Positions 12,082 through 25,828 of a stretch of DNA of 64,000 nucleotides are shown here, one piece after another. The notes under the pieces are model-generated. The model was not told where the DNA came from, did not search any database, and saw nothing but the letters and a program-made list of their open reading frames with translations. The translations under genes were made by a program, and so were the position numbers. How positions within the stretch are numbered: position 1 is the first letter of the stretch; each line of letters starts with the position of its first letter. Origin of the DNA: Lethocerus indicus (lineage: Eukaryota > Arthropoda > Insecta > Hemiptera > Belostomatidae); assembly GCA_019843655.1 (NCBI GenBank), contig JACDQD010000004.1, forward strand, positions 13,516,001 to 13,580,000, read 5' to 3'.

Positions 12082-12102
12082 GGGGGCGGGGGCGGGGATT
12101 GG
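12082..12102 (+). promoter_or_regulatory. tandem GC boxes with inverted CCAAT
   Basis: Overlapping GGGGGCGGG and GGGGCGGGG units run directly into GATTGG, the reverse of CCAATC. GC boxes (Sp/KLF factors) and CCAAT (NF-Y) are common in promoters. No TATA box, exon or initiator could be tied to them, so the promoter call is only a possibility. Confidence 0.3.
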
Positions 12103-15100
12103 TGGTTGAGAGATCTAATGATAGCAGGCAATATAAACTGTGGGGCCGGTTATCTGTATGAAGCCATCAAACTGTCGTATTTGATTAATACCGGCCAAAT
12201 AAACCGGCGAGCCTCGATAATTCACTGACCGTCCGACCATTTGTCTTCCCCACCCGGCTCTCTTCGCACAATTACACATATCCACCTTCTTCTCTAAATA
12301 ATTATTATGCTGTAAATTTATTATCCCCCACCCCGGCATCCCCAAAGAACCCCCCGGTTCACCGGCTACCCGTAATTAGACCGGTTTCCTGCGCTAACCA
12401 GTCCGGCACGGATTTACACTATTTCTCTATAAGTCTAGTTACACGGTACAGAAACAGTTATACCAACAAGTAACTATAAAACTGATATATAATTTTCTTC
12501 ACGCGAGTATATGTTTATAAAAGACATGGTGATGCTCATATTTATGTTGACTGATATTGAACCTGTCAGTTTAAATATATCATTTCGATTCATTTAGACA
12601 TTTAGTGCTGATTCCTCGACGGATTTGGGTACAAGTCCGTTTATCATAAATCTAGGCGTCCCGGTTTGATATGTTGCGGGAAATACGGGAATTGGCAAAA
12701 GTAGGGACCGGAAAAGCAGGATATATATATAGAGAGAGATTGGGTGGGTTATATTGTAGGTTATAAATGGTATTTGTACTGTATCCGGGTTGTAATGGGA
12801 CGGCGAGTATAGAGCCGTGTCCTAATTGGCGTTGTGGACGGTAGGGGGGCCAACATCCCCGATACAGAGCATTTCTAAATGTTGCCAAATTAAGGCTGAA
12901 CGCCCTTAAAAGGGAAACCGTGTTTCAAATAAACCGATGGATATTTCCACCGAGTCCACTCTTTCTCGGTAGAGAACGTAATGCCCCCATTAATACTAAA
13001 CGCGAATATATATTATTCCGAGGGTGGAACTCCATTTCCGTGTCATTATCCCTTTATTTATTTAAGTCAAATGCATTTAGCTTGTTATTAAATGGACGGA
13101 TTAATTTGATAATTGTACTCTACTAATACACGTTTTCTTCATCATCAGGAATTTCGGGATAATATTTTTGAACTGTATTTACCTATTTAAGTTTGGTGTT
13201 TTGGGGTTTCTACTTTTCCTCATCGACAGTAGAATTAGGTAAGAATTATTGTGGATTAACTGCATTCTACATGGTACCAAAGTAGAATTGCTCTCAATAA
13301 TGCCTGTTTCTGTTGACCTTTACTTCTGAACCAATTTATTCCACTTCATCTTGGGCCCGGACGTAATTCCAAAAACAAAAAAAATATAGTAAATTTGCAC
13401 TTGAAGGAAAATTCCACTAAGCTGTGCAGGACCCAAATGCATGTTTCTACCGTATAGATGATAAGAACCTGTAACATCAGTAGACTTTAACCAATATACA
13501 CCAACTACGTCGGAAATACCTAGTGTATATGATATATGTCCGATGGTCTGAAGCGTGAATGTGCAAAACAATTTTTAGAAAACGGTTCCTCAACGGTAAA
13601 CCGAATTACCGTGCGTGAGGTGGATCGGCTCTGCAATAGCGAGAAGCCTATCGTTAACTGTGTGTCCCGCCGGAAAAAACCTGTTAAGTCCGTCCCGAAG
13701 TTAACCGGCATTTTAAGCTTTAAGCCGAGTAATGGCCAAGAGGGCCGATCGGTTAAGGATATCGAGGTTGAGAAATTGCAGACATTTTGGAAGTGCGGAT
13801 GGATGCGACGATAACGGTGGAGTCTCTCCCACTGTGTCCACTACGCCCAATCATCTACTCCTCGCCCCGAGTAACAACCGTTTAATGCAATTTATACACC
13901 ACCTGAGTTATTTATTACACATCCATCCTTCTGCTAACGGAACACAAGAACGGGCCTCCCTCGGACTTACAGCCCGTATCCGCTTTGCTCGAAGGTCCGT
14001 CGGTACCCGCCGCGGGCCTTTAACAGCTCGACACGGTTCGAACCTTTTTAGTTAAATTGCCTTTATGAAAATTTCGCGAAATGTATTTTCAGATCTTTAA
14101 TAATAAAAATGGGGAACCTTTTCTTTATTACTATAGACAAAACCTTACTGCAGGAAAAAATAAACATTGTTTTTATTATCCCAGAAAACATTAATGAAGC
14201 ACCAAAATTCGACAATTCCTGTTATAATTATCCCTTATCCGTTGTCTTCAATTACACTATGTTCGCGCATATTCGTATTATACTCGTTCAATTCGTTTTT
14301 TTAGCCTCAAATAATCGGAGAATGCATCCCGAGCCAGTATTAAACAATTTTTTTTAACATATTAATACCGGCAGTTGATTTCTATGACAAACCAGTGTAG
14401 GTATCTTGTTATGTTTTTCCATAGTTTTTTCACCAGAAGGGAAACGCCTCGTCCAATGCCTTCCCCCCCCCACCTTATTAGACGGACAACAAGAGACCCA
14501 AGAGCTCCAATTATGCGCGGGGAGCGACGTGTGAACACGCCGGTTTAGCATAATATCTGAGGGTGAGGATCGGAGATGCCACACTAAACCTACAATTTGT
14601 TCTCGGGGCTCCCCTCCCGCCTAATGGTTAATTAAAATAAGAAACCGGCTCCGAAATTACACGGGGCGTCAACAGAAAAGGACGACGGACACACACGCTC
14701 TTCGGACCGGCCTTAATTCACTTTAATTCCCCTCGACGCTCCACACAGATTTTTTATCAACATATTTAGAAACCATTAAGGAGAAAGTAGAACCAGCTCC
14801 ACCAATAATACTACTGCGACACAATTGAATTTGGAATTCAACGAATTACCAGATTAACATTTTTATTTTAACAGTTCTGATTTTATATAAAAACGGCGTT
14901 TTTTGTATAAAATTTGTTATACAACTACATGTAAATATTAGCCTATGAATAAACTTATCAAAAGATGAATACAGACAAGAGTAAATCGTAATTATTGGAC
15001 CCGGGTAAAAAATATGCTAAATTTAAACCACTTCGTGGATATAATCGTAAAGACAAATAGATCAAAGTTCTCCGACCTCCGGATAAATGTATGGAGCCGT

Positions 15101-16420
15101 TCTACGCTCTAGGATGGACATTTTTCCAATTTCTATGATTAAATACATGTACAAAATGGTGGGGGCATTTGCAACGTGTCCGGTGTTGGCGCGGAATTTG
15201 CAACATGTTCGCGGGTAGGAACATTCATTTACAACCATCATGTCGGAGAGTGGAGCAGCTGCGGGTACTGCTTATCTCCAGCGCATATCTACAAACGACA
15301 TAAAGGTTATAAAAGCAGAATAATATTTCTAAGCAGTCGTGCCTGTTAGATTCGTAGAGACGCCACAAAGACTGAATAGCATTTATTCCCCAGTTAACAG
15401 TTCGGATGGTAAAATAACATATACAAATATACTTTCCGTCTCGCGACTGCTAAACGTTACTTACCTGTTTTATTTAGTGTATTAAAAAATAAATGAAAAT
15501 CGTCTTCAAATTTATAAATTGGCATCGAAGGATAAACATAATGAATTCAAATCATAACTTCCGGTTGAAATTGGCATTTGTTGTTTCATGCGGAGGTTTC
15601 GCAACTTATCAATAATTTGCAAATTTAAACTCCAGAATAATGTGTATAATTCATTTCGTAAATAAATTAATATGATATTTACGTCTATAAAGAGTATATT
15701 TTTATTCAGGAGAAAACGAGAAGTACAAATTAAGTTTCCTTTAGTGTGGAAGTCCGTAATCATAGCTTATCGAATCGGGCGCATTGGTTGTGTAAAATCA
15801 GTCCAACGCTGAGGGCTAGGCAGGTGATATAATGAAATTACACTTATCACTATATGTTCGTTATTATGTTATATATGGGCCAAATAGGAGTTTTAGTGGT
15901 TAGCCATAGGCCCCTGTACAAAAAATAGCGCTCGATTCCGATCGGCAGATCAGTAACAGCAATTCTTAAAAGCACAAAGTGCTTGCTATCCATGTGTGTT
16001 GATCTCCGGGCTATAGACTAAGTTCGGTAAATACTAACAGGAAGTATTGCCAGTCGAAAGTGGTTCACCTGAGGATACCGGAAGTTGGAGGTCACCGGTG
16101 AAAGAGGTATTTGATGACATGACCGGGAATGTTATATATACCAGGGTATCGTCAGTGTCCGGTTGGAACGGGAAAAAACCATAAAGGAAACAGCTCAGTC
16201 ATCCTCATATCGGCCGCCGACAAGGCGAACGGGGTCGACGCGAATTTTACACCGACCCGGAAAAGAAATTGGAATGTATCCGTTTACGGCCCAGAAAAAT
16301 GATGGCAGGTGAGAGATGTGCCCGGGTCATTTTTTAAAAAATCCCCGTTAGAGGGAGTCGGGATAAAAATCGAGCTCTAGGAAATTGGTGTATAGGCGGA
16401 AAGGCGGCCTCACGGCGCTG

Positions 16421-16421
16421 C

Positions 16422-16478
<57 letters not shown>

Positions 16479-16491
16479 CTCTCTCTCTCTC
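16421..16491. repeat. (CT)n microsatellite
   Basis: About 70 bp of nearly pure CT dinucleotides with single CCC interruptions. Confidence 0.95.
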
Positions 16492-16535
16492 GTCTAGGCC
16501 TCGTTAAACAAACTGAAGTTATTGAGTTTGACAGT

Positions 16536-16561
16536 GGAGGGAGGGAGGGAGGGAGGGAGGG
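16536..16561. repeat. (GGGA)n tetranucleotide repeat
   Basis: About six GGGA units in a row, 45 bp downstream of the CT microsatellite. The opposite-strand asymmetry (C/T then G/A) could allow the two tracts to pair. Confidence 0.85.
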
Positions 16562-19500
16562 TAGAAATTACGATGGTGAGAGGGGCTAGGCCCCCTTAAC
16601 ACCCACCATTCATCACAGCGGGCCCTCGGCCGCCGCCTCCTTCTTATATAGTTAGTCGCCCTTCTATAGCTGGGCCTCACGCACCAATTAGGGTCCCACA
16701 ACGCCCCCGCGCCCAATCCGAACCAATAGACTCCTTCTCATTCTCCCCGTATTTTTTTTTCACTTTTTCCCAAGCGTTAGTCCTATTTCTTTTAATCGGC
16801 ATTTGGAACGCTTACACAACACCGTTTTTACAACGCCACCTTTTAAATAAATGGTCCGTGTTCGGACGGGACTTTTGAACGGGGGAACTGACGCGTTGAA
16901 ACGGTATCGGATTTCGAGGTGTGTGTTCCTGGCCGGAGTCATCGTATATTTTGATAATATTCGAGTGGTCGGAATCTATTCCACAGTGATCGATAAATTA
17001 CCTTCATTAGGCGCTGTTAAGTATCTTAGGCAATTTTATGAAATATCAGCCGAACAACAAAAACCGCGAGGGGTAGAAAACATTTTTTTTTTAACTCAGA
17101 CAGGTTTAAGAAGTGAATAGCGTTGAATAAAGCTTTAATTTTTCGTTGGCTAATAGCCATCGTCATTTTATTTAGATGCCCTATCTATGAACAATTTGGT
17201 CGCCCTTAATTAAACCAATAGTAAAACAATGAAGAATTATCTATGGCTATGCTTGTTCCTCCTATAGTCAGGCAGCTATATTTTTTAATCCGTAAATAGC
17301 TGAATCATCTCTCGAAAGATTAGGAATTTTTACTATACAACTTAGTTCTTAATTAATTATATAAATATTTTGTGTAATAAATAAAGGTAGAATAGAAATA
17401 AAATTTAATTTTGGAAAAACTATAAAGTAGAGAAACTGGTGTTAAAGGTGGTGTGTCATGAAGGAATATAACACCCCTAGTAGTAACAGTTGATGTTGTG
17501 GTGGTAGAAGAAGGAAGAAAGGGGAGGAGGGCACTTGGTCGATTGGAGGTTAGTAACACTCGAGTGTTCATATACTTGGCTTGCTGGTCACGTAGAGCGC
17601 ACGGCTACCAACCACACACTACCACCGCCACCGCTCACTTAACTATGTATAACCAACTCCTGAAATATAATTATCGCCTGTTACTATAACAGGCTCTTAT
17701 ATAACAGGTAGAATAAAAACAAAGACCGATGGAAAGATGATGGCGCGCTCCCCAATCTAAACACCGCTCACTCTCTTATTAAGTGTCTAGATTAAACACG
17801 TTTAATTTATCCTTTTGTCCTGGATAAGAAACGGGGGAAAAAGAACAAGTCCACTAGTTTAATTAGGTATAACTCATTATTGATGTGTACGCCGCCATAC
17901 GCACGCGCGTATCAATAAACACGCTTGCCGCGAGTGAATGAGTGGAATATTTTAATTAATTTAATAACTTATTTCGAATAATATTTAGGATATCTGTCTA
18001 AAATATATTCTTATAGCTTTCGTTTATACGAACGTGTTTAATTATAATAATTAAGACAAAATCTAATAGGCTTCGGCATCCTCCAACTTACTTTATATGG
18101 CAGTCTGAAAACAAACACACACACAGATATATAGCTGTCGCTGAGTCGCTTTAACTTGATAAGTGAAAGTCGATTTAAGTATCGAGATAACTTTTCTTGC
18201 CCTATGGATAAGGGCAGTTATGGATATGAGAGTGGATTAAGCCATAAAGGGTTAACTCAAAAGTTAAATAGTAATACAAGGAGTATACATCTGTACCGCA
18301 TAGGCAACAACCCACAATGGATATCTCTTTTTTTTGAATAATTAATAACTCGTAGATGGAGTATAATGCGTTAAAATTGTATCTGTATATGAATATTGGG
18401 AAAGACAAATTCTATGTAGTCTTAAACCAAATACAAATGACAAAATGATGAACACTATGGTACCGTTGTCATTAGTTGCAAAGTATATACGAATGGTTTA
18501 GGTGGTACTTCAATAAATCTATACGCAGAACATGTACTATTGAAGGCGACATATTCGATATGTGTTTTATTTTATGTCTGACATATATGATTTTAGTACT
18601 GTGTGAAGCTTCAGCGATAAGGCCGTGAAGAAATTACGCTAAAGTGCCGTATTTTTCTATACGGAATAATGTTTTCATTACAAGGAAAATCCGAGCACAG
18701 GTATAAAACCCTCGTTAGGGGAATAATGGGCGGTTCACAGTTAATAACTTTCGGCCAACATATGGAGTACTGGGGGAGGCAGATAGACACCTATGGCAGA
18801 CAGCCCAGGTAAAACTGGGCCAAACCAGCGAACACAAACCCTCTTCAACTAATCCAATAGCACAACAAGAAGAACAATTAAACAGATTTTCGGATGCGTT
18901 AATATAAAATGGCAATAAATATTCAATACATTTAATACCAACCTCCAGTCCTACAACTCGTTTTACAAAATTCTAAAACCCAGGACCAGGAAATGTTCGT
19001 TAACATTTTTTGTCATTTTAAATTTTCAAAAATGTATCACAATATTATCTCCCATCCGATGGAATAAAACGAACTGCGAGTATGAATGCCTGGTCGATCT
19101 TTTGTAAAAGATGCGTGAGCCTAAGTTCAATAATAATGGGATGATGATGGAGAGGGAGAGAGAGAGAGGGAGAGAAGTGGAAGTGGGTGTGGACGCCAAG
19201 GCTCAGGATGAAGGCACCTTCGTCAATTTCCAAATTACCCGGGCGATGGTGATGGGCTAATGGGGGTCTAATAATGACCGCTTGCCGGTAAACAGACGTT
19301 ACAAAAAATACGAAAGAAAAAAGCCCAACACTGGAGGTTCAAATATATTAAAAGGCCGCTAAACGGGTCGGGCCACGCCCTCACCTACCAAACCAAAATA
19401 TTTAATCTGAACAATCTAAACGGTGAGCCGCGTCTATTCGACACCCCCCGCTTTAGCTGGCGGCTACTAAACCTCCACTAATAATTCTCCTCCTTATTCT

Positions 19501-22500
19501 GAACAACATAGCTCGGGAGCTGTGTTCAATCATAGTTGGAACTTGGAACTTTGTTTTATTGTTGTGTAATTTATTAAACCCATTATAGAACATTGTAGAC
19601 TTTACTAGGAACGTTGAACAATTTTTTACAACATTCTATAAAAATATCATTCCGAGATTATTTTCTTCATAATGTATATCATTTCAAGATTTGAAGGTTG
19701 GAGCACCGGTACAATGGAATAAAAGACAATAAAAACTGAGGACCGGGACTCAATATTGATTGGATTTAATGGAATATCTCAATCCAGTTAATGGAAAAGT
19801 GTGCCAGTGTTTATTATTAACACTGCTGATCTTAACATCCTAATACTACTCTCATTTCAATGGTCGTATTCGGACAACATTTCTAACTTTCAAATAACCC
19901 ATTTACATACGGCCTGGAACAAAAAATGTCTTTCCACAAAAAAATTAAATATTTTTGTCAAAAGGATTAAGTTTCCAATGGTGGGTGTTGCGTGAAAGTC
20001 ATAATTTTTATTTCCTCGTGAGTACTCGGAATCATTTCGACACTCACAGACTTTGGGGGGCTTAGCATCCTCTTGTTTCCAGTGCTAAAATTCCTTTCTT
20101 AAATGTTTAATCACTGTACAAATTTTATGCTGTCCTGGAATGGTGATTTTTCTGGCTGCCCATCGAGATTTTTATTACGCGTGAGACAAAAGTATTCCCC
20201 AAATGGCGCAAATATCCAACATACCACTGCGTTGTTTTATTACCATCAGCTGACGGGTGATAAATTGTTGTCATATTATTCAAAATATCCAGCGTTTAGC
20301 CGTACACAAACTGTACCATCGTAGTAAATATAGTTTAACATCAACGAGTGAGGTAGGCAGAAGGTGCGGGGGCGGATACTAGGGGCGCACGTTTTGCCCT
20401 GAAAGCTGCAAAAAAAGATGCCGATATATTATATAGGTGGGAGGCGTCGTTACCTGGACTTCGTGCCTAGAGGAAGGGCTCACACTAAACAGTTTTAATT
20501 GGGTTCATTATCCCGGCGTTAACATCCGACCAACTAATCACCGCCTTTTTAACAGGTAATTTACACCAATCCTCCCCGGACCGACCTTTTAGGCATTCCT
20601 AACAGTTGGTCGTTTTTTCCCCTCTTTGTTTTTGTTTCCTTGTCCGGTTTTTAATTCTCCGAATCCCTGTCGGCCATTGTTGTTGTTATCTCCTGTCCGG
20701 CGGCCGGCTAACACCTACCCTCCGATTAATGTTCGACTCCATTAGCCCGTTTTTACATTTGTACCTTTCCCCCTGTATAGGACACCGACAAATTAAATGA
20801 GGTCTTCCCTAACTCACGGTTTCCACATTACAATATGTTGCCGCATAGATTTTAAAATACTTGAAACCAGATTAATATCCGATTTTACGCTTCCGGAAAC
20901 CTAAAGCTATATACTAAATACATGTATAAATATAACTTATAAATAAATTGCACAGTTAACGTGCCACTACGGGGTTCAAATTGTGGTTATATTTTTCGCA
21001 ACTTGTACAGAAGATTTTATAAGAAAATATTTATGTTTCTATTCAAATTTGTGCACTTCTAAAAGTTTTCTCGTGCCAATAAGCAATTACAGTCAGGAGG
21101 CAAAATGCCCATTCGGATGCTTTCCACTCACCTCGGCCGCTTCAACAGATCGGGTTACTTAGGCGAGAGAACACACAAAACCTCCCCAAAAAAGTGAAGG
21201 AAACAACTGAAGAAATGTTCCTAGGTTGGTTTTTTTTTATCCACCGGTTCGAAAACCTCCATAACTCTCGGGCTCTTCAATTACTGGACTTGAGTGGGAC
21301 ACTCTGAATGGGAATTGTAATTCGAAAATTATCCAGGGACTCGGAATCTCCCCCAGAGACAATACTAAATCCGGCCTTCTCACGTGTGAAAAACACACTT
21401 CCCATCCTTGATGTTCCTCTCTTTTTATACTGTTCCGATTTTACAACCTTAACCAATTATACGAAACCGCTCAACTTCTTGGGATAGAGTGACTAAGAGG
21501 AAATAAAAAGAAACCGTTTGCGTCAATTGGTTTCCATTAGATTGACAAGATCCAGTTCCCAATGACGGATATTTTCTTCGTGTTTGCTAAAAATAGGACG
21601 GGTCCAATACCATTTTAGTCGCGATACGAGCCCCGGGAGAAAATGACTTTTCACCATAGTCTTACCATTAACATAATTGTCATAAAAAACAATTTTATTT
21701 TAGTAATCAATGTAATATATTATTGGCACTTGTGTATAACACAAAATATTGAAATATTTTAAGCATAACGTGGTTTTGCGAACACGAAGCTTCTCTTTCT
21801 GAACTTTCTGGCAGCCTCCCGTTTATCCCTCGGGCATTTTAGACTATTAGAACTTGGACTGTCAGGGATTATTAGAACCTAGAATTTTTTCTCAAGAGGT
21901 TTCATATTTAATGAAAAAAAAAGGAGAGAGAAACAGTCAAAAGAGTGACTTATGGAGAGCCACGTGGCCCCCAAAACCTCCCCGCCACAAAAGCCAACTC
22001 TTTTTTGAATATGCTAATAGGCACCAACATGAACCTCCCCACCACCAATAATGTCTTTGTCCGACCGCTTTTTAATACAGATTTATATCTGATGCACACT
22101 GGAACCTTGGCCGGAATCGAATGACCAAATCCTATTGTAAAGGGACCGTGAGAGGAGTCACCTACCCAGTGCCCACATGTTATAACCCGACGGCTAATTC
22201 AACGTCAATATCTTCATCTTAACCCCGAATGAAAATCTTAACAACAGCCTCTCCAAAACCACAGTGGCTACCAGCTGGCGAGCAGAGTGTAGCTTAAACA
22301 CAACTTTTTGTCCCATAATGACAGCACAGTATGATGCTTCATCGGCATTGGACAAACGATTCAATTAACTGACGGCGTGTATCTGACGACGCCCGCACTC
22401 GCTCAAATCAGCGATTGGGGACAAAAGATCTCAACAGTGAGTTCTCCCACAAACGGCTACATATAAATTAGATACTTATGTACACTTCAATACAAAGTAA

Positions 22501-22807
22501 ATTACACGACCATTAATAGGACCGCCTTTTATTTAGACCAGGTGTAAATCTTGTACGCTCATATATGTTTCGAACACCGTGTCCCTGTATTACAGCACAG
22601 TTGTGCTATGGCACAATTAAATCCACGACGTTCGACGCTCGGAATCAAATTAACCGGTAAGAAGTATATTGGATGGTGGCGAATGGACGATAAAGATTTC
22701 AACGATGAGATAAACCAGTTACAGAGAGAGGTCTGGACTGTAGGGACGGGCGGCCTCCTACAACAACGAGGAGGAGGAGAAGAAAACGAATAAGAAGAAA
22801 CCCGCCG

Positions 22808-22845
22808 ACTAATCTGTTCTCCGGAGACTAACCTGTCTCCCGGAG
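22808..22845 (+). repeat. 19-bp tandem duplication
   Basis: 22808-22826 and 22827-22845 are adjacent copies that differ at four positions (core 'acta.ctgt...cggag'). The second copy runs into GAGAACA, which can pair with TGTTCTC at the start of the first, so the pair also forms an imperfect hairpin. Confidence 0.55.
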
Positions 22846-23857
22846 AGAACAAATTACCAAACCTCGAAACAGATACGCTCGCTCTCCACGCTCCCGATAA
22901 AAGCCCCACATTTAACAGTTGTTTACTTAATTACAAAAATTAATCGGTCGAATAAACTAATCGGAGTTTATTGGCTGCCATATAGAGAAAATACATACTA
23001 TACAACAAGTGGCCTACACACAGTTTAGAGCTAGAGAATTAAATAACAAATTGACGGTATTAATAATTGCTTTAGGTTTCGTAAAATACTTCTTGAATAT
23101 CAAAATATATTATTAAGAAATTTACTATATTAAAGTGTTGTAATAATTGCAATAATGAATTCTTTGTTCATTGATTATTAACATTTTTATAAATATTGCT
23201 AATAAATTGAATTCTATATCCGAACTTCTAATTCATATAGTTCTACATTTATTGTAAGAATGTAACGCATTTATTGACACTAAAAGAGTCAGATAATATA
23301 TGACATTTACTTGAGTAAATAATGTGTCATTATCTCAATAACGTTCCATTTTTTTACCCCGCTTAATAGTTTTCAGTTCCGTTCGTTTTCACTATTTAAT
23401 AACTAGAAGAATTTATAAAGTCTATTCGATCGGTGGATAGTCCGCTTCTGGGGGCCGCGGATAAAGTCCCTAGATTTATACAGCCAGCCCGAGCACAGGA
23501 GGCTACTCTAATGACCCGTTATTAATATTATTAATATCGGTGGAGACCGCGGCGCGCGCGCTCATTATTTCAATTTATTTCATATAATCCTCCATTCCTC
23601 TTCTCTCCGATATACGAGGCGAGAACGGGCAGAAAGGGAGGGGAAGGGTGGGGTTCCCTCGGGAGAAGTAGGAATAAGAAGGAGAGGGAAGAGAAGGTGG
23701 GGAAGGAAACGGGCAATAATTTATTGGGAGGCGTCGGATAATTATGGAAGATCATTTTAAAGGAAAACCGGGGCCCGGGCGAGTCCCGCTCGGCAACACG
23801 GCCATTAGTGTTTTGATTTATCGCCCACCCTACAATAATTCAACAGGTTAATTTAGG

Positions 23858-23905
23858 CCCACCACCACCAGCACCACCACCGCCGCTGGAGCTGGAGCTG
23901 GAGAG
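23858..23905. repeat. (CCA)n and (GGAGCT)n compound repeat
   Basis: CCA units followed by GCCGCT and three GGAGCT-type hexamers. Low-complexity DNA. Confidence 0.8.
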
Positions 23906-23960
23906 GAGACCGAGCACTGCGCACTACTCCCCGCCCTGTGTTTGACTTCACTACCGAGTG

Positions 23961-24035
23961 AAGGAGAGAGAGAGAGAGAGGGAGTGAGAAAGTAAGGGAG
24001 GGAGGAGATGAGAGCAAGAGAGGAGAGCGAGAGAA
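23961..24035. repeat. GA-rich tract
   Basis: A run of GA dinucleotides (23963-23980) followed by purine-rich sequence. Frames of 60-66 codons on the opposite strand are repeat artefacts. Confidence 0.8.
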
Positions 24036-25828
24036 CAGTCCACAACAAGATTTATATCTAATTGGGCAGTTAGTTGCAATATGTATACTCGCCTCCGAGG
24101 GGCATATATCACTTCATTGACTGTATAATGCATTGTGCCCCATGGCTCCAGCCAAAGGAGGGATGGGTGAGAGGGGGGGAATTATACATACGTAGTGTAG
24201 CGAGCGTGTGTGCCTCCACGGCCTGTACATATCTATATCTATATAGTGCCTTTATGTACTTTAGCGGCGGGGGAGGGCAGACTTTGCCATCGGCCGTCCT
24301 CTCACACCGAGTGGGGAAATTTATGCCCGAGCCGGTGGAGAAAATTCCTCGCGGCCTCCTTCCTCTTTCTCAACAGTCACGACCCTATATTTGTATTGCC
24401 CGCCTCTCGAAAAGCCTCCAAAAGTTAAGATATCCGAAACGGGGAAATATATATAATTTACAAATCGGTCAATTTCCTAAATTTTAATTACGAGCCTGCA
24501 GCCGTGTCGGAATAACACTTCGAACACATCGAACGAATTGTACGCAAATTCCATTGTTCTCTACCCAGGTGTCTTGTTAGTTACATGTTCATTCTGTCCA
24601 CGTGTTCATATCCAGGTACATTTTCGGATGCACCATGTTTCTCAGTATCTAGACTTTTGCGACAATGCGAGAAACTTTTGCGACCGGCAGGTTAATAAGC
24701 TCTCCTTCCTCTTACGGAGGAAGAAGGGGAACCAATGCAGTTTTTAAGTGAACAAATTCGGATTTTAAGTAAAAAAATTCAGTTTTTATGCCCAAAATCG
24801 GCCCAAAAATACAGTTTTTAGACCCGAAAATGTAGTTTTCAGTTGTAGGCTAAAAAATATTAGCCCAAAAATGTGTTTTTTATGCTTTTAAATGAGGATC
24901 TTAGGCACAAAATGGTCCCAAAAATGTGGTTTAAGGGCCCTGAAATGGGGTTTTTAGGCGCAGAATTGGCCGAAAAATGCACTTTTAAGCACAAATATGC
25001 GGTTTTTAGGACCAAAAATGCAATTTTCAGGCGCAATTTTGGCCCAAATATATGGTTTATAGACCCATAAAGGGGGTTATTAGGTGCAAAATACGACCAA
25101 ATATGCGGTTTTTAGGTTCAAAAATGGGGTTTTCGGGGAAAAAATTGGCTGAAAAATAGGGTTTATGCCCAAAAATGCAATTTTTAGGCGCAAAATTGCC
25201 CAAAAAATGCGGTTTTATAACCCAGAAATAAGGTTTTTAACAAAAAATTGACCCAAAAATTCGGTTTTTAGGCCTAAAAATGGGGCTTTTACGAAAAATT
25301 GACCCAAAAAAACGGTTTTTAGGCGCAAAAATGCCCCAATATTGACCAAAAAAAGGGGGTTCCTTTTAGACCCAAGAAAGCAATTCTGAGGTGCAAAATT
25401 GGCACAAAAATGCTGTTTTTATGAATAAAATGGGGTTTTTAGACGAAAATTGGCTCAAAAATAGGGTTTGTAGACAAAAAATGCGTTTTTAGACGCAATA
25501 TTGGGCTGAAAATGTGGTTTAAGGGCCGTGAAATGGGGTTTTTAGGCCGAGAATTGGCCGAAAAATGCAGTTTTAGGCCCAAATATGCGGTTTTTAGGCC
25601 CAGAATTTTTAATGGAAAAATTGACCCAGAAAAACAGTTTTTACGCCCAAAAATTATACAAATTTTAGGCGCAAAATTGGCTCAAAAATGCGGTATATAA
25701 ACACAAATGTGGGGTTTTTAGTCGCAAAATTGGCCCAAAAATGCGGTTTTAGGCAAAATATTCGGTTATTTGGCCCTAAAATGGGGTTTTTAGAGGAAAA
25801 ATAGACCGAATATACGTAAAATTCTGGG

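Larger units (their letters stand above)
10363..15000. other. non-coding stretch
   Basis: No gene recognised. It contains a long CT tract (10945-11055), a GC-box cluster at 12082-12102, a TA/GA run at about 12720-12740, a GC-mixed block at about 13590-14050 and a 9-base C run at 14463-14471. Overlapping frames of 83-107 codons in 13320-14055 occur on both strands and share no recognisable motif. The 82-codon frame at 14109-14357 is AT-rich and likewise unrecognised. Confidence 0.55.
15001..20000. other. non-coding stretch with CT and GGAG repeats
   Basis: No gene recognised. A CT microsatellite at 16421-16491 is followed by a GGAG tract at 16536-16561. A partial direct repeat sits near 15166-15215 (the string 'atttgcaac' followed by a/gtgt, twice within about 30 bp). 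17480-17660 has purine and CCA-rich strings. 19140-19185 is GA-rich. Frames are below 90 codons. Confidence 0.6.
20001..24736. other. non-coding stretch
   Basis: No gene recognised. It contains a 19-bp imperfect tandem duplication at 22808-22845, a weak B-box-like minus-strand string at 22113-22123, and a CCA/GGAGCT tract at 23858-23905. A GA-rich tract runs from 23961 to 24035. The longest ATG frame of the window (24074-24487, 137 codons) lies here but has no recognisable domain. 22930-23340 is very AT-rich. Confidence 0.55.

Noticed and set aside
20971..20983. GGTTCAAATTG as a B-box
   Set aside because: Mismatched at the conserved terminal CC, with no tRNA-like arm around it.
24074..24487. 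Longest ATG frame of the window (137 codons, plus strand)
   Set aside because: No family motif. It partly overlaps another frame on the same strand (24210-24428), and the composition is not protein-like throughout. A frame this long is expected by chance in 64 kb read in six frames.
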